Assembly: GCA_963529855.1 (NCBI GenBank) | Contig: CAURZK010000004.1 | Coordinates: 1-64,000, forward strand | From: 34-65-8 sp963529855 | GTDB lineage: Bacteria; Pseudomonadota; Alphaproteobacteria; Sphingomonadales; Sphingomonadaceae | Length of the DNA: 64,000 bases | Direction of reading: 5' to 3' | Shown: piece after piece, positions 7,268-15,774 of the stretch | Layout of the letters: each line of letters starts with the position of its first letter | How positions within the stretch are numbered: position 1 is the first letter of the stretch | The notes under the pieces: model-generated | Told to the model about the DNA's origin: nothing | Database searches by the model: none | What the model saw: only the letters and a program-made list of their open reading frames with translations | Program-made: the position numbers and the translations under genes

Positions 7268-8311
7268 ATGGCAGCGACGGGATCATCCAGCGCGGCGGGC
7301 CGCTTTCCGGCCGGTCGGCGCGCCTTTCCGCATCGTGACCTGCTCGGCATTGCGCATCTCGAGCGGCACGAAATCCTGTTCCTGCTTGAAGAAGCGGAAC
7401 AATGGGTCGAACTGAACCGCCAGCCGAGCAAGCATTGCGACGAACTGGCCGGGCTGACCATCATCAATGCCTTCTTCGAGAATTCCACGCGCACGCTGCT
7501 GAGCTTCGAGATTGCCGGCAAGCGGCTGGGTGCCGATGTCGTCAATATGCACGCCGCCCAGTCTAGCGTGAAGAAGGGCGAAACGCTGATCGATACCGCG
7601 ATCACGCTGAACGCGATGCGGGCGGACGCGATCGTGATCCGCCATGGATCGAGCGGCGCGGTGGACCTGATCGCGGACAAGGTCGATTGCCCGGTGTTGA
7701 ACGCGGGCGACGGGCAGCACGAACACCCGACCCAGGCACTGCTCGACGCGCTGGCGCTGCGCCATGCGCTGGAGGAGCGCGGCGAGGCCGCAGACGACTT
7801 CACCGGGCTGACCGTGACGATCTGCGGCGACATCCTCCACAGCCGGGTAGCCCGATCGAACATCCTGTGCCTCACCGCGCTGGGCGCCAGTGTCCGGGTC
7901 TGCGCGCCGCCTGCCCTGATGCCGCAGGGGATCGAAGCGATGGGGGCGCAGCCATTCTACAATTTCGAAGATGCATTGCGCGGGGCAGACGTCGCGATGA
8001 TGCTGCGGCTGCAGAGCGAGCGGATGAGCGGGCAGTTCATTCCATCGCCGCGTGAATTCCACCACCTCTACGGCTTGACCCGCCGCCGGCTCGACCGGCT
8101 CGCGCCGGATGCGCTGGTCATGCACCCGGGCCCGATGAACCGCGGGGTCGAGATCGATAGCGAGGTGGCCGATATGCTCGATCGTTCGATCATCACCCGC
8201 CAGGTCGAAATGGGCGTGGCGATCCGGATGGCCTGCCTCGATGTCCTGACCCGATCTGCGCGTGAAATTCCCGGGTGGAACCTGGAAGCCGACGGGGGGC
8301 AGTGGGTATGA
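7268..8311 (+). CDS. pyrB: aspartate carbamoyltransferase catalytic subunit
   Basis: PyrB joins carbamoyl phosphate and aspartate in the first committed step of pyrimidine synthesis. The carbamoyl-phosphate site FENSTRTLLSFE is intact, as are HPTQALLDALAL and HPGPMNRGVEI, over about 347 residues. I prefer the ATG at 7268 because the sequence after it (FPAGRRAFPHRDLLGI) is the usual N terminus. No strong ribosome site is visible there, and an in-frame start at 7229 exists. The gene overlaps the next one at ATGA (8308-8311). That partner is a dihydroorotase-like protein without catalytic residues, which fits the class of ATCases that need a pseudo-dihydroorotase for assembly. Confidence 0.93.
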   Translation: MAATGSSSAAGRFPAGRRAFPHRDLLGIAHLERHEILFLLEEAEQWVELNRQPSKHCDELAGLTIINAFFENSTRTLLSFEIAGKRLGADVVNMHAAQSSVKKGETLIDTAITLNAMRADAIVIRHGSSGAVDLIADKVDCPVLNAGDGQHEHPTQALLDALALRHALEERGEAADDFTGLTVTICGDILHSRVARSNILCLTALGASVRVCAPPALMPQGIEAMGAQPFYNFEDALRGADVAMMLRLQSERMSGQFIPSPREFHHLYGLTRRRLDRLAPDALVMHPGPMNRGVEIDSEVADMLDRSIITRQVEMGVAIRMACLDVLTRSAREIPGWNLEADGGQWV

Positions 8312-9537
8312 GACAGGATCGCCCGCTGACTATTACTGGCGGCAAGCTGGTCACCCCAAGTGGTGTGGTACCCGGCGCGATCCGACTGGTGGACGGCCGC
8401 ATCGCTGCGGTGGGCGACATCGCTGCCGAAGACGGGGACGAGACGCTGAACGCGCGCGGCGCATTGGTAGCGCCGGGCCTGATCGATTTCGGTGTGTTCG
8501 CAGTCGACAAGCCGGCGTTTCACTTCGGTGGCATCACCCGCGCGGTGTTGATGCCCGATCAGTCCCCTACGCTCGATCTGCCCAGCCGCGTTTCCTACAT
8601 CGCGCGCAGCGGCAAGCCCGACCTGTGGGTCCACCCGCTCGCCGCGGCGACGCGCGGGCTGGGCGGGCAGGAACTGGCCGAACTGGCGCTGATGAAGGAC
8701 GCGGGCGCGCGCGGGGTTGCCACCGGGCGCCGCTGGATCCCCGATTCGGGCGTCATGTTGCGCCTGCTTCGCTATGCCGCGATGCTCGACATGGTGGTTG
8801 TCGCCCACGCCGAAGACGGCGGTCTGGCGGGAGAGGCGGTGGCAACCGCGGGGGAGATGGCAACGCGCCTCGGCCTGCCCAACGCCCCGGCCGAAGCCGA
8901 AACACTGGCGATCGCGCGCGATATTGCATTGGCCGAGATGGCGGGAGCGCGGCTCCATTTGCGCCAGGTTACGACACGTGCCGGGCTGGCGCTGGTATGC
9001 GTGGCCAAGGCGCGCGGCCTGGCAATCACCTGCGGGGTCACGCCGGCGCACTTCATGCTGTCCGATCTTGCGACGGCGGAATTCCGCACTTTTGCGCGTC
9101 TCTCGCCCCCGCTGCGGTGCGAGGACGACCGACAGGCTGTGATCGAGGCGATCGGCGACGGGACCGTGGACGTCATCGCCTCTGGTCACGATCCGCGCGG
9201 GCCGGAAGACAAGCGCCTGCCCTTTGCCGATGCAGAACCGGGCATGGCGGGCGCCGAGACCCTGCTGGCGATGACATTGACGCTGGTACGCGATGGCGTA
9301 ATCGACCTGCCCCGTGCATTCGACCTGTGTGCCCGCGCCCCGGCACGCCTGCTTGGTGTGCGGGCAGGGGTACTGGAGATCGGCGCCGAGGCCGACATCG
9401 CGCTGGTCGATCCGGAAAAGCCGTGGGTGGTGAGCAGCGAGCGCATGGCCGCGACTGCGGGCAACACGCCGTTCGATGGCCAGCCCACCCAGGGTCGCGT
9501 CGTCGCGCTCTACAAGGGCGGGATTGCGCTCAGCTGA
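8308..9537 (+). CDS. inactive dihydroorotase-like subunit (PyrC' / PyrX type)
   Basis: This 409-residue amidohydrolase-fold protein aligns with dihydroorotase but has lost the metal site. The usual HxH after the GLID motif is replaced (PGLIDFGVFAVDKP). The second histidine region reads LHLRQVTT instead of the usual H-containing form. The catalytic D-H segment reads ASGHDPRG. One histidine is retained in VVAHAEDG. Such proteins in Pseudomonas and other bacteria are known to be noncatalytic scaffolds for aspartate carbamoyltransferase. The ATGA overlap with pyrB supports that here. A working dihydroorotase should be encoded elsewhere. The assignment as inactive is inferred from the missing ligands. 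Confidence 0.85.
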   Translation: MRQDRPLTITGGKLVTPSGVVPGAIRLVDGRIAAVGDIAAEDGDETLNARGALVAPGLIDFGVFAVDKPAFHFGGITRAVLMPDQSPTLDLPSRVSYIARSGKPDLWVHPLAAATRGLGGQELAELALMKDAGARGVATGRRWIPDSGVMLRLLRYAAMLDMVVVAHAEDGGLAGEAVATAGEMATRLGLPNAPAEAETLAIARDIALAEMAGARLHLRQVTTRAGLALVCVAKARGLAITCGVTPAHFMLSDLATAEFRTFARLSPPLRCEDDRQAVIEAIGDGTVDVIASGHDPRGPEDKRLPFADAEPGMAGAETLLAMTLTLVRDGVIDLPRAFDLCARAPARLLGVRAGVLEIGAEADIALVDPEKPWVVSSERMAATAGNTPFDGQPTQGRVVALYKGGIALS

Positions 9538-9567
9538 AAAAGAAACCCCTCCCGTTGCGGGGAGGGG
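9537..9567 (-). terminator. rho-independent terminator
   Basis: CCCCTCCC (9546-9553) pairs with GGGAGGGG (9560-9567). The A-rich run at 9537-9545 becomes a T tract when read on the minus strand, so this ends the SPOR lipoprotein transcript. The hairpin may also stop pyrB-pyrC' transcripts. Confidence 0.75.
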
Positions 9568-9603
9568 CAAGGAGAGGACTGGTAAACTGGTGCGGCTGGC
9601 GCG

Positions 9604-10986
9604 TCAGCGCGAGGCCATGCGTACGCCGCGATCAACGGCGCCGGGAAGCGGGCTGTTGGCAGCCCAGGTGATGCAGCCATTACCGCCGCTTTTGACCTTC
9701 GCGCACATCGAACGCGACGCGTCGCGGCCGAAACCAGCGGCGGAAACACGGAAGTAGGTCTTTCCGCGCACCACCGCCCGGGTGATGACCATGTCGTGAT
9801 CGGTCAGCTGCGGATAACGCTTGGCGTAGATGTCCCAGGCGCGGCGGGCGCTCGCTTCGCTCGAAAACGAGCCGAGCTGTACCAGATGCGTGCCAGCATG
9901 CGCGGCCTTGCCTGAAGGCGCTGGCGCAACCCTGGCACTGCGGCGAGGCTCGGTCTTGCGGGCAACAGGTGCGTCCTGCACCGCCGGAGCCGTCGCGAAG
10001 CGCACGGCATCGGCAGCGATCTGGGCCGGTGCGGCGCTGCTGGGTGCGGGGGGCGCGGCCGGTGCTGTGAACGCCGCAGCGAAATTGTCCGGTGCAGGAG
10101 CGGGCCTTGGAGCAGGCTGTTCGACGGGTTGGACGACAGGCTGCGCCACAGGCGGCGCGGCGGCAGCCAGCGCTGGCAATTCGCCTTGCGGCGGAGCCCA
10201 GGCCAGATCGGTGGCTGGACCAGCGTTGCTCGCAGCTTCCAGCGCGAGGCCTTCAGTGCCGGGGTTGTTGTGCAATGCCAGTGCGACCGGCTGGCCGCTG
10301 TCGGAAACCACCGGCACGGCCAGCAGCGCGGCGACACGCGTCTGAGCATTGCCGTTCTGCGCCAATTGCGCCCATTCGCCGATTCGTTCGTCAAGCTGGT
10401 CTGCAGGCACGTCTTCGGCGGCCATCAGCCGCGCCGCGCGCCATTCGCCGTGCAGAGCATAGGCATATGCAAGGTTCTGGCGCACCTTGGGCGTGTTCTG
10501 CCCGTTGCGCAGCGCATTGCCGAGGATGTGGACGCCGCGTTCAGGGTATCCGGCCAAAGCGACTGCCAGCCCCACGTCGGCCGGATCGAGATCGGCGCGC
10601 CATTCCTCCAGCGTGTTGATCGCGCCCTGGCTGTCGCCCGCGGCTATCTGCGCGAGTGCGAGGCCGAGTGCAGTGCGCGGCGAAGTATCACCGAGTTCGA
10701 GCGCGTCGTCGAAGCTGGTCGCTGCGGACTGGAAACGCCCCGCTTCCATATAGGCGGCGCCAAGCACCGCGCGGTAAGACGCGTTGCGCGGTTCGGCCAA
10801 CACGGCCGCTTCGGCGTGCGTAACGGCGCTGGTGCCGCGTCCCTTTTCCAGCGCTTGCTGCGCCTTGCTGGCCGACAGGTCGGCCCGCGGGGCGGAGCCG
10901 GTTGCGCAGCCTGCCAGCGCCAGCGAGGCGAGGGCCGTGGTCGCGGCCAGGGCAATCATCCGGCTCTTCGATGCGGTTCGGGTCAT
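9604..10986 (-). CDS. SPOR-domain lipoprotein with TPR-like region
   Basis: This 460-residue protein has a lipoprotein signal with lipobox LALAGC (Cys26). A TPR-like helical region follows (AEAAVLAEPRNASYRAVLG, then GRFQSAATSFDDALELG) to about residue 225. Next comes a Pro/Ala-rich linker (about 265-365). The C-terminal SPOR domain begins at THLVQLGSFSSEASARRAW and carries ITRAVVRGKTYFRV. SPOR domains bind glycan strands without stem peptides at the division septum. The gene is last in a parA-RHH-SPOR unit, 25 bases after the preceding stop, and ends at a strong terminator. The role is probably envelope-associated during cell division, and its link to the ParA protein is inferred from position only. 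Confidence 0.8.
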   Translation of the reverse strand: MTRTASKSRMIALAATTALASLALAGCATGSAPRADLSASKAQQALEKGRGTSAVTHAEAAVLAEPRNASYRAVLGAAYMEAGRFQSAATSFDDALELGDTSPRTALGLALAQIAAGDSQGAINTLEEWRADLDPADVGLAVALAGYPERGVHILGNALRNGQNTPKVRQNLAYAYALHGEWRAARLMAAEDVPADQLDERIGEWAQLAQNGNAQTRVAALLAVPVVSDSGQPVALALHNNPGTEGLALEAASNAGPATDLAWAPPQGELPALAAAAPPVAQPVVQPVEQPAPRPAPAPDNFAAAFTAPAAPPAPSSAAPAQIAADAVRFATAPAVQDAPVARKTEPRRSARVAPAPSGKAAHAGTHLVQLGSFSSEASARRAWDIYAKRYPQLTDHDMVITRAVVRGKTYFRVSAAGFGRDASRSMCAKVKSGGNGCITWAANSPLPGAVDRGVRMASR

Positions 10987-11011
10987 TTGGTCGTCCCCCT
11001 GTTCGGACCGG

Positions 11012-11470
11012 TCAGTTCTGTTTTACCTGCGCCGCCAACGAAGCGACGTCGGGCATGTCGGCGATCAGGCGATCCAGCGCCTCGGTCACCAGTTGTTGGG
11101 CGCTGCGGTTGTTGAGCGTGCAGGCAAGCCGCAGCTTGAGATGGCGCTCGGGATCGAGGCGCAGAGTGAAAGCGGCCCGTTTGCCGCGAGCCGGCGCGCT
11201 GCGCGGTGCGGGGTTTTCCGGCGTTGCTTCGATCCGGCGTGCAAGCTGTCGCTGGCGACGACGGACCTCGTTTTCCGACGGTGCAAGCGGCACGACGTTG
11301 CCTTCCGGCTCCTCGGCGGCGCCCATGTCGTTCCAGCCCAGATCCTCAAGCTGTTCGGCGGGCGCGGAAAACTGGGGGATCAACGCATTTTGCGGGCGCA
11401 TCGCGGGTTTCGCGCCGCCCTTGCGTGCAAGCAGCGAAGGATTGAGGGAGGCGAAGGTGGGTTCGCTCAT
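11012..11470 (-). CDS. ribbon-helix-helix-like protein next to ParA
   Basis: This 152-residue protein has a disordered first half and a C-terminal block (AAFTLRLDPERHLKLRLA, then NRSAQQLVTEALDRLI). That block has the strand-helix-helix pattern of ribbon-helix-helix DNA-binding domains. It lies 24 bases downstream of a ParA-like ATPase gene and 25 bases upstream of the SPOR lipoprotein, so the three are likely one operon. RHH proteins often serve as the DNA-binding or nucleotide-exchange partner of ParA ATPases, so this could be the cognate adaptor. No ParB is present. I cannot assign it to a named family with certainty. Confidence 0.65.
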   Translation of the reverse strand: MSEPTFASLNPSLLARKGGAKPAMRPQNALIPQFSAPAEQLEDLGWNDMGAAEEPEGNVVPLAPSENEVRRRQRQLARRIEATPENPAPRSAPARGKRAAFTLRLDPERHLKLRLACTLNNRSAQQLVTEALDRLIADMPDVASLAAQVKQN

Positions 11471-11494
11471 GGCCCGGGTTCTCTCGCCCCGACC

Positions 11495-12250
11495 TTACTG
11501 CGCCACGCGGCGGCCGAAGCCGCCTGCGGGACGATGGGTGCCAGCGACCTGAGCCATCGCGGCAGGCGCGGCAAATACGGTGCGGCGGAAGTTCTTTTCC
11601 AGCCGGTCGGCGACGTAATTCCACAGCGCGGCGACTTCGGCTGCGCTGCGGCCCTGCGGATCGACTTCCATGACCGTGCGCCCGTCGATCATCGAGGCTG
11701 CGAAATCCGTGCGGTGGTGCAGGGTGATCGGCGCGACGGTACCATGCTGGCTGAGCGCAACGGCCGCCTCCGACGTGATCTTGGCCTTGGGCGTGGCGGC
11801 ATTGACGACGAACACCAGCGGCTTGCCTGCGCGCTCGCACAGATCGACGGTTGCGCCCACGGCGCGCAGGTCGTGCGGGCTGGGGCGGGTGGGCACCACG
11901 ATCAGTTCGGCAACCCCGATCACCGACTGGATCGCCAGCGTGATGGCGGGGGGCGTATCGATGACGGCCAGCTTGAAGCCTTGCTGGCGCAGAATCTGGA
12001 GGTCGCTGGCAAGGCGGGCGACAGTCGTCTGGGCGAAAGCGGGAAATTCCGCCTCGCGCTCGTTCCACCAGTCGGCGAGCGAGCCCTGCGGATCGATATC
12101 GATCAGCACGACCGGTCCCGCCCCCGCGCGCTGCGCCTGTACGGCGAGATGGCCGGACAAGGTCGTCTTGCCCGATCCGCCCTTCTGCGATGCCAAAGCC
12201 AAAACTCGCAAGGCTGGTCCCCCTGGAAAACCCATGCTGTTGCCCCGCAT
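11495..12250 (-). CDS. ParA-family ATPase
   Basis: This is a deviant Walker A ATPase. The P-loop KGGSGKTT (residues 23-30) has the signature lysine, and DIDPQGSLADWW and VIDTPPA are the following switch and Walker B motifs. The 251-residue length fits a single-domain positioning ATPase such as ParA, MipZ or PpfA. It is not a plasmid partition pair, because no ParB or parS array is visible. The partner gene downstream is RHH-like. The ATG at 12248-12250 is used, but the next ATG at 12233-12235 is equally plausible because the conserved part starts at about residue 14. It is divergent from a Sel1/SPOR gene. A role in placing an envelope or division factor is an inference. Confidence 0.85.
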   Translation of the reverse strand: MRGNSMGFPGGPALRVLALASQKGGSGKTTLSGHLAVQAQRAGAGPVVLIDIDPQGSLADWWNEREAEFPAFAQTTVARLASDLQILRQQGFKLAVIDTPPAITLAIQSVIGVAELIVVPTRPSPHDLRAVGATVDLCERAGKPLVFVVNAATPKAKITSEAAVALSQHGTVAPITLHHRTDFAASMIDGRTVMEVDPQGRSAAEVAALWNYVADRLEKNFRRTVFAAPAAMAQVAGTHRPAGGFGRRVAQ

Positions 12251-12432
12251 CCGCGCGGGATTGGCTAGTGGGATCGCAGGATACCCCTAATTTTGGGTTA
12301 AGCGCCTGTAAGCGGCGGTAATGCCCGGGCGGCGGGATTGCGCGAAATGGCGCCGCCAGCGTCAGAAACCTTTTGCTAACGGGGCGTTCACTATGTCACT
12401 CTCGCATGGGCAGGAGCGGGAAGGGCGTGGTT

Positions 12433-13563
12433 ATGACGAGCAGGACACGCACGCTGGCGACGACAGTTGCACTCGGCGCGGCTATATTGGCGGCATCGGC
12501 GCCCGCACAGGCCGACGTCCGCGCCGGGGTGGAGGCATGGGCCCGCGGCAATTACGACGCTGCGATCCGCGAATGGCGCCAACCCGCTGCCGCCGGAGAT
12601 GCCGACGCGCAGTTCAACCTCGCCCAGGCCTATCGCCTTGGCCGCGGGGTCGCGGTCGACGAGCGGCAAGCCGAAATCCTCTATGCCAAGGCCGCGGCGC
12701 AGGGCCACGTGAAAGCAGCCGACAATTATGGCCTGCTGCTGTTTCAGGATGGCCGCCGGGAAAAGGCAATGCCTTACGTCCAGGCGGCGTCGCAGCGCGG
12801 CGATCCACGCGCGCAATACCTCTTGGGCATCGCCCACTTCAACGGCGATCTCGTCGCGCGCGACTGGGTCCGGGCCTACGCCTTGATGACCCTGGCCAAT
12901 GGTGCCGGCTTGCCGCAGGCGCCCGCTGCCCTGCAGCAGATGGACAGCCACATCCCGCTGGCGCAGCGACAGGCGGCGCAGACCCTTGCGCAGCAGATCA
13001 AGCGCGAGACCGACGCCCGCCGGGCGCAGCAATTCGCTGCTGCCGACCTGACCTTGGGCGCCGCGGTGGAGGATGATGCCGTCATGCCGCGATCGGCAAC
13101 GCCCGCGCCCGCCATCACCGCCGCGCGTGCAGCCATCGCAGAGGCCGCTCGGGTCACGGGGACGGAGAGCCCGGCCAGCGCGGGTGCGGATTTCGCCCGG
13201 CCGCAGCAGGCGCGCGCGGCACCGCCAGTGTCTCCGCGCCCGACTGACCCGGCGCCCACGCCCCCGTCAAAACCCAATCCAACGTCTGCTCCGTCCGCCT
13301 CGCCGACTGCGGTGCCAACAGCAGCCGCGACATCGAGCGGTGCTTGGCGCGTCCAGCTTGGCGCCTTCGGGGTGGCAGGCAATGCCGAACGGCTGTGGAA
13401 GCAGGTGTCAGGCAACCCGGCGCTGGCCGGCAAGCAGCGGCTGCTCGTGCCTGAAGGGCGGCTGACCAAGCTGCAGGCGGGGGGCTTTGTCACCCGGGAA
13501 GCGGCGGAAAACGCGTGCGCCGCCCTGAAGCGTGCAGGGCAGAATTGCATCGTGACGCGATAA
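12433..13563 (+). CDS. secreted Sel1-like repeat and SPOR-domain protein
   Basis: This 376-residue protein starts at the ATG at 12433, preceded by GGAGCGGGAAGGG, and opens with a signal peptide ending in APAQA. Sel1-type helical repeats follow: WARGNYDAAIREWRQPAAAG, AQFNLAQAYRLGRGVAVD and AQYLLGIAHFNGD. A Pro/Ala/Thr-rich linker spans about residues 225-320. The C-terminal SPOR domain starts at AWRVQLGAFGVAGNAERLW and ends in CAALKRAGQNCIVTR. It is divergent from the ParA gene. Together with the SPOR lipoprotein on the other side it suggests that both act at the cell wall, probably at the septum. Proteins of this layout are common in Sphingomonadales. Confidence 0.82.
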   Translation: MTSRTRTLATTVALGAAILAASAPAQADVRAGVEAWARGNYDAAIREWRQPAAAGDADAQFNLAQAYRLGRGVAVDERQAEILYAKAAAQGHVKAADNYGLLLFQDGRREKAMPYVQAASQRGDPRAQYLLGIAHFNGDLVARDWVRAYALMTLANGAGLPQAPAALQQMDSHIPLAQRQAAQTLAQQIKRETDARRAQQFAAADLTLGAAVEDDAVMPRSATPAPAITAARAAIAEAARVTGTESPASAGADFARPQQARAAPPVSPRPTDPAPTPPSKPNPTSAPSASPTAVPTAAATSSGAWRVQLGAFGVAGNAERLWKQVSGNPALAGKQRLLVPEGRLTKLQAGGFVTREAAENACAALKRAGQNCIVTR

Positions 13564-13615
13564 ACGTCATCACGCTCGCGGCAGGTCGTTCCGCCAGCCA
13601 TAACGAAGGCGAGAC

Positions 13616-14905
13616 ATGCAGAGCGACGGCAATTCTTCCGCGGAGCCCCGGTTGGGCACGCCAGACATGCTGCTGCCGGTGGAGGCGGAAGAGCGGGTCG
13701 CCAGCCTTGATTTCATTCGCGGAATCGCAGTTCTGGGGATCCTCGCCGCCAATATCGTCGCCTTCGGCCAGCCATTTTCGGCCTATATGTACCCCGATGC
13801 CTTCACCGTGCCGCACGGTCCGGTTTCCGACGCGTTGTGGGCAGTCCAGTTCGTGCTGGTCGATGGCAAGATGCGCGGATTGTTCACCGTGCTGTTCGGC
13901 GCGGGAATGGCCTTGTTCATGGACAAGGCGTGGGCGCGCGGGGCGAGCCGATGGCTCCAGATCAGGCGCCTGTTCTGGCTGCTGATCTTCGGGATGATCC
14001 ATTATTACCTGATCTGGCAGGGCGACATACTGATCTTTTATGCAGTTACGGGCTTTGCGGCGACGCTGCTGCTGCGCGCGCCGCGCCGTTCCCTGCTGGT
14101 CGTCGGTCTGCTCGGCTATGCTGCCGGGGCGGTGGCTTATCTCGGGATGATGTCGCTGCCCTATTTCGTTGCGGAGACGAGCCTAGGTAATCAGCCGCAG
14201 TTCGCGGAAATGCGCAGCAGCATGGCCGAACAGATGGCAGATGATCTGGAGGATGGACGTCTCGAGACCGAAATCATTCGCGAAGGCAGCTACAGTGAAT
14301 TCGTGTCGCACAGGATTTCAGAGCATGCTGGCGATCCCTGGGCCATGTTGCTGTTCTTCGCTTTCGAGACGCTGCCGCTGATCCTGATCGGCATGGCATT
14401 GTACCGTTATGGCCTGTTTTGGGGCGAGCTCGACCCCCGCAAGGTGCGGCGATGGGGGTGGGCTGGCGTGATCGCGGGAACAGCACTGACGATCCCGATC
14501 GCCATGTGGGCGCTGGATCGTGATCTTGGTTATTGGGCCACGCTTGCAGCCTTCGCCGGCCTGTCCCCCATGCCGCGTCTGCCTGTCATCCTGGGGCTGG
14601 CTGCCTTGCTCGCGCTTTGGGGCGGTCATGCGCGCGGCTGGCTGGCCGACCGGCTCAGTGCCGCTGGGCGGATGGCCTTTTCCAACTATCTTGGCACCTC
14701 GGTGCTGATGATGCTGGTGTTTCACGGCTGGGGTTTGGGGCTGTTCGGTGAACTTGGGCGGCCGCAACTCTACCTGGTGATGGTGGGGGCGTGGGTGGTG
14801 ATGCTCGCTTGGTCGAAACCATGGCTGGCGCGATTTCGCTATGGGCCGCTGGAATGGCTGTGGCGCTGTCTGACTTACGGCCGGGTGTTTCCCCTGCGAC
14901 GTTAA
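13616..14905 (+). CDS. DUF418 domain membrane protein
   Basis: This 429-residue polytopic membrane protein begins its conserved part with ERVASLDFIRGIAVLGIL and has about ten hydrophobic segments. The C-terminal DUF418 region includes GRMAFSNYLGTSVLMMLVF and later GPLEWLWRCLTYG. Those motifs are diagnostic for DUF418 proteins, some of which are called YeiB-like. Function is unknown, and distant similarity to membrane acyltransferases has been discussed for the group. The ATG at 13616 follows GAAGGCGAGAC. It stands alone between the Sel1/SPOR gene (52 bases) and bfd. Confidence 0.85.
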   Translation: MQSDGNSSAEPRLGTPDMLLPVEAEERVASLDFIRGIAVLGILAANIVAFGQPFSAYMYPDAFTVPHGPVSDALWAVQFVLVDGKMRGLFTVLFGAGMALFMDKAWARGASRWLQIRRLFWLLIFGMIHYYLIWQGDILIFYAVTGFAATLLLRAPRRSLLVVGLLGYAAGAVAYLGMMSLPYFVAETSLGNQPQFAEMRSSMAEQMADDLEDGRLETEIIREGSYSEFVSHRISEHAGDPWAMLLFFAFETLPLILIGMALYRYGLFWGELDPRKVRRWGWAGVIAGTALTIPIAMWALDRDLGYWATLAAFAGLSPMPRLPVILGLAALLALWGGHARGWLADRLSAAGRMAFSNYLGTSVLMMLVFHGWGLGLFGELGRPQLYLVMVGAWVVMLAWSKPWLARFRYGPLEWLWRCLTYGRVFPLRR

Positions 14906-14917
14906 ATAGCTTGATAG

Positions 14918-14932
14918 TGAGAACCGTTCGCA
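14918..14932 (+). promoter_or_regulatory. Fur-box-like dyad upstream of bfd
   Basis: TGAGAAC, one central C, then GTTCGCA forms an inverted repeat with one mismatch, inside an AT-rich stretch. The half-site TGAGAAC resembles half of a Fur box. It lies 37 bases before the bfd start. A ferric uptake regulator site would suit a ferritin-linked gene, but this is inferred from similarity only. Confidence 0.45.
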
Positions 14933-14968
14933 TAAATTGGCGCTGCGAATCACTCGCAGGAGCGTCTG

Positions 14969-15160
14969 GTGTACATCTGCATCTGCAACGCAATTCGGGA
15001 ATGCGAACTGCGCCGTGCGGCGCAGCGGGTCGATGGCGACGCGGCCGCGGTCTATGCTGCGCTCGGCAAGCAGCCCAATTGCGGCCAATGCCTGGTCGAG
15101 GCTGATGCCTTGATCGAGGAAGAGCGCGAACTCGGCTTCCTGGCCGTCCGCGCAGCTTGA
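14969..15160 (+). CDS. bfd: bacterioferritin-associated ferredoxin
   Basis: This 63-residue protein is a Bfd-type [2Fe-2S] ferredoxin. The four cysteine ligands are visible as CxC near the start (YICICNAI) and CxxC (NCGQC at residues 37-41). Bfd reduces the heme of bacterioferritin so that stored iron is released. The GTG start follows CAGGAG at good spacing. The bfr gene is 125 bases downstream on the same strand, separated by a terminator-like palindrome. A Fur-like dyad upstream suggests induction under iron limitation. Confidence 0.92.
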   Translation: MYICICNAIRECELRRAAQRVDGDAAAVYAALGKQPNCGQCLVEADALIEEERELGFLAVRAA

Positions 15161-15185
15161 TTCCCGGCTAACGCAAATCGCTCGC

Positions 15186-15210
15186 AAATGGCGGAATTCC
15201 GCCATTTTTT
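15186..15210 (+). terminator. palindromic terminator after bfd
   Basis: A perfect 22-base inverted repeat (15186-15207, arms AAATGGCGGAA and TTCCGCCATTT) runs directly into three more Ts. It separates bfd from bfr, so the two may be transcribed separately or the stop may be partial. Confidence 0.7.
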
Positions 15211-15285
15211 GACCCTAGCGACCTTGTCTTCAGGGGGCTGGCGGCGCATAATCGCCGTCAAGCAAACCGCATCAGGAGACACGCC

Positions 15286-15771
15286 ATGAAGGGCGACGCA
15301 ACGGTCATCGAGTACCTCAACAAGGCGCTCACCAACGAACTGACCGCGATCAATCAGTATTGGCTGCACTACCGGGTGCTGAACCATTGGGGCGTTACCC
15401 GGCTGGCGGAATACGAACGGCACGAATCAATCGACGAGATGAAGCATGCCGACGTCCTGGCGGAGCGCATTCTCTTCCTCGACGGGCTGCCGAATTTCCA
15501 GGCGATCAACAAGCTGAAGGTTGGTGAAACGGTCGAGGAGATTCTCAAGGCCGATCTGGCACTGGAGTACGAGGCTCTCCCGTTGCTCAAGGACGCCATC
15601 CAGCACTGCGAGAGCGTGCGCGACTATGTCAGTCGCGAAATTTTCGAGCGCATCCTCGAAAGCGAGGAAGAGCACGTCGATTTCCTCGAAACCCAGTTCG
15701 AGATGATCGAGCGGATGGGCTTGCAGAACTACGTCCAGCTGCAGAGCAAGCCGGCGGGCGAAGGGGAATAA
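15286..15771 (+). CDS. bfr: bacterioferritin
   Basis: Bacterioferritin stores iron in a 24-subunit shell and carries heme between subunits. The 161-residue sequence is a textbook match (MKGDATVIEYLNKALTNELT). The ferroxidase ligands include Glu18, Glu51 and His54, and the heme ligand is Met52 (DEMKHAD). A GGAGACACGCC stretch lies just before the ATG at 15286. It follows bfd and is convergent with an mgtC-like gene, only 3 bases apart. Iron-dependent regulation is likely but no clear box is seen immediately upstream. Confidence 0.95.
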   Translation: MKGDATVIEYLNKALTNELTAINQYWLHYRVLNHWGVTRLAEYERHESIDEMKHADVLAERILFLDGLPNFQAINKLKVGETVEEILKADLALEYEALPLLKDAIQHCESVRDYVSREIFERILESEEEHVDFLETQFEMIERMGLQNYVQLQSKPAGEGE

Positions 15772-15774
15772 CCG

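Noticed and set aside
11495..12250. Plasmid partition system
   Set aside because: The ATPase has no ParB, no parS-like repeats and no replication gene nearby. The neighbours are envelope proteins.
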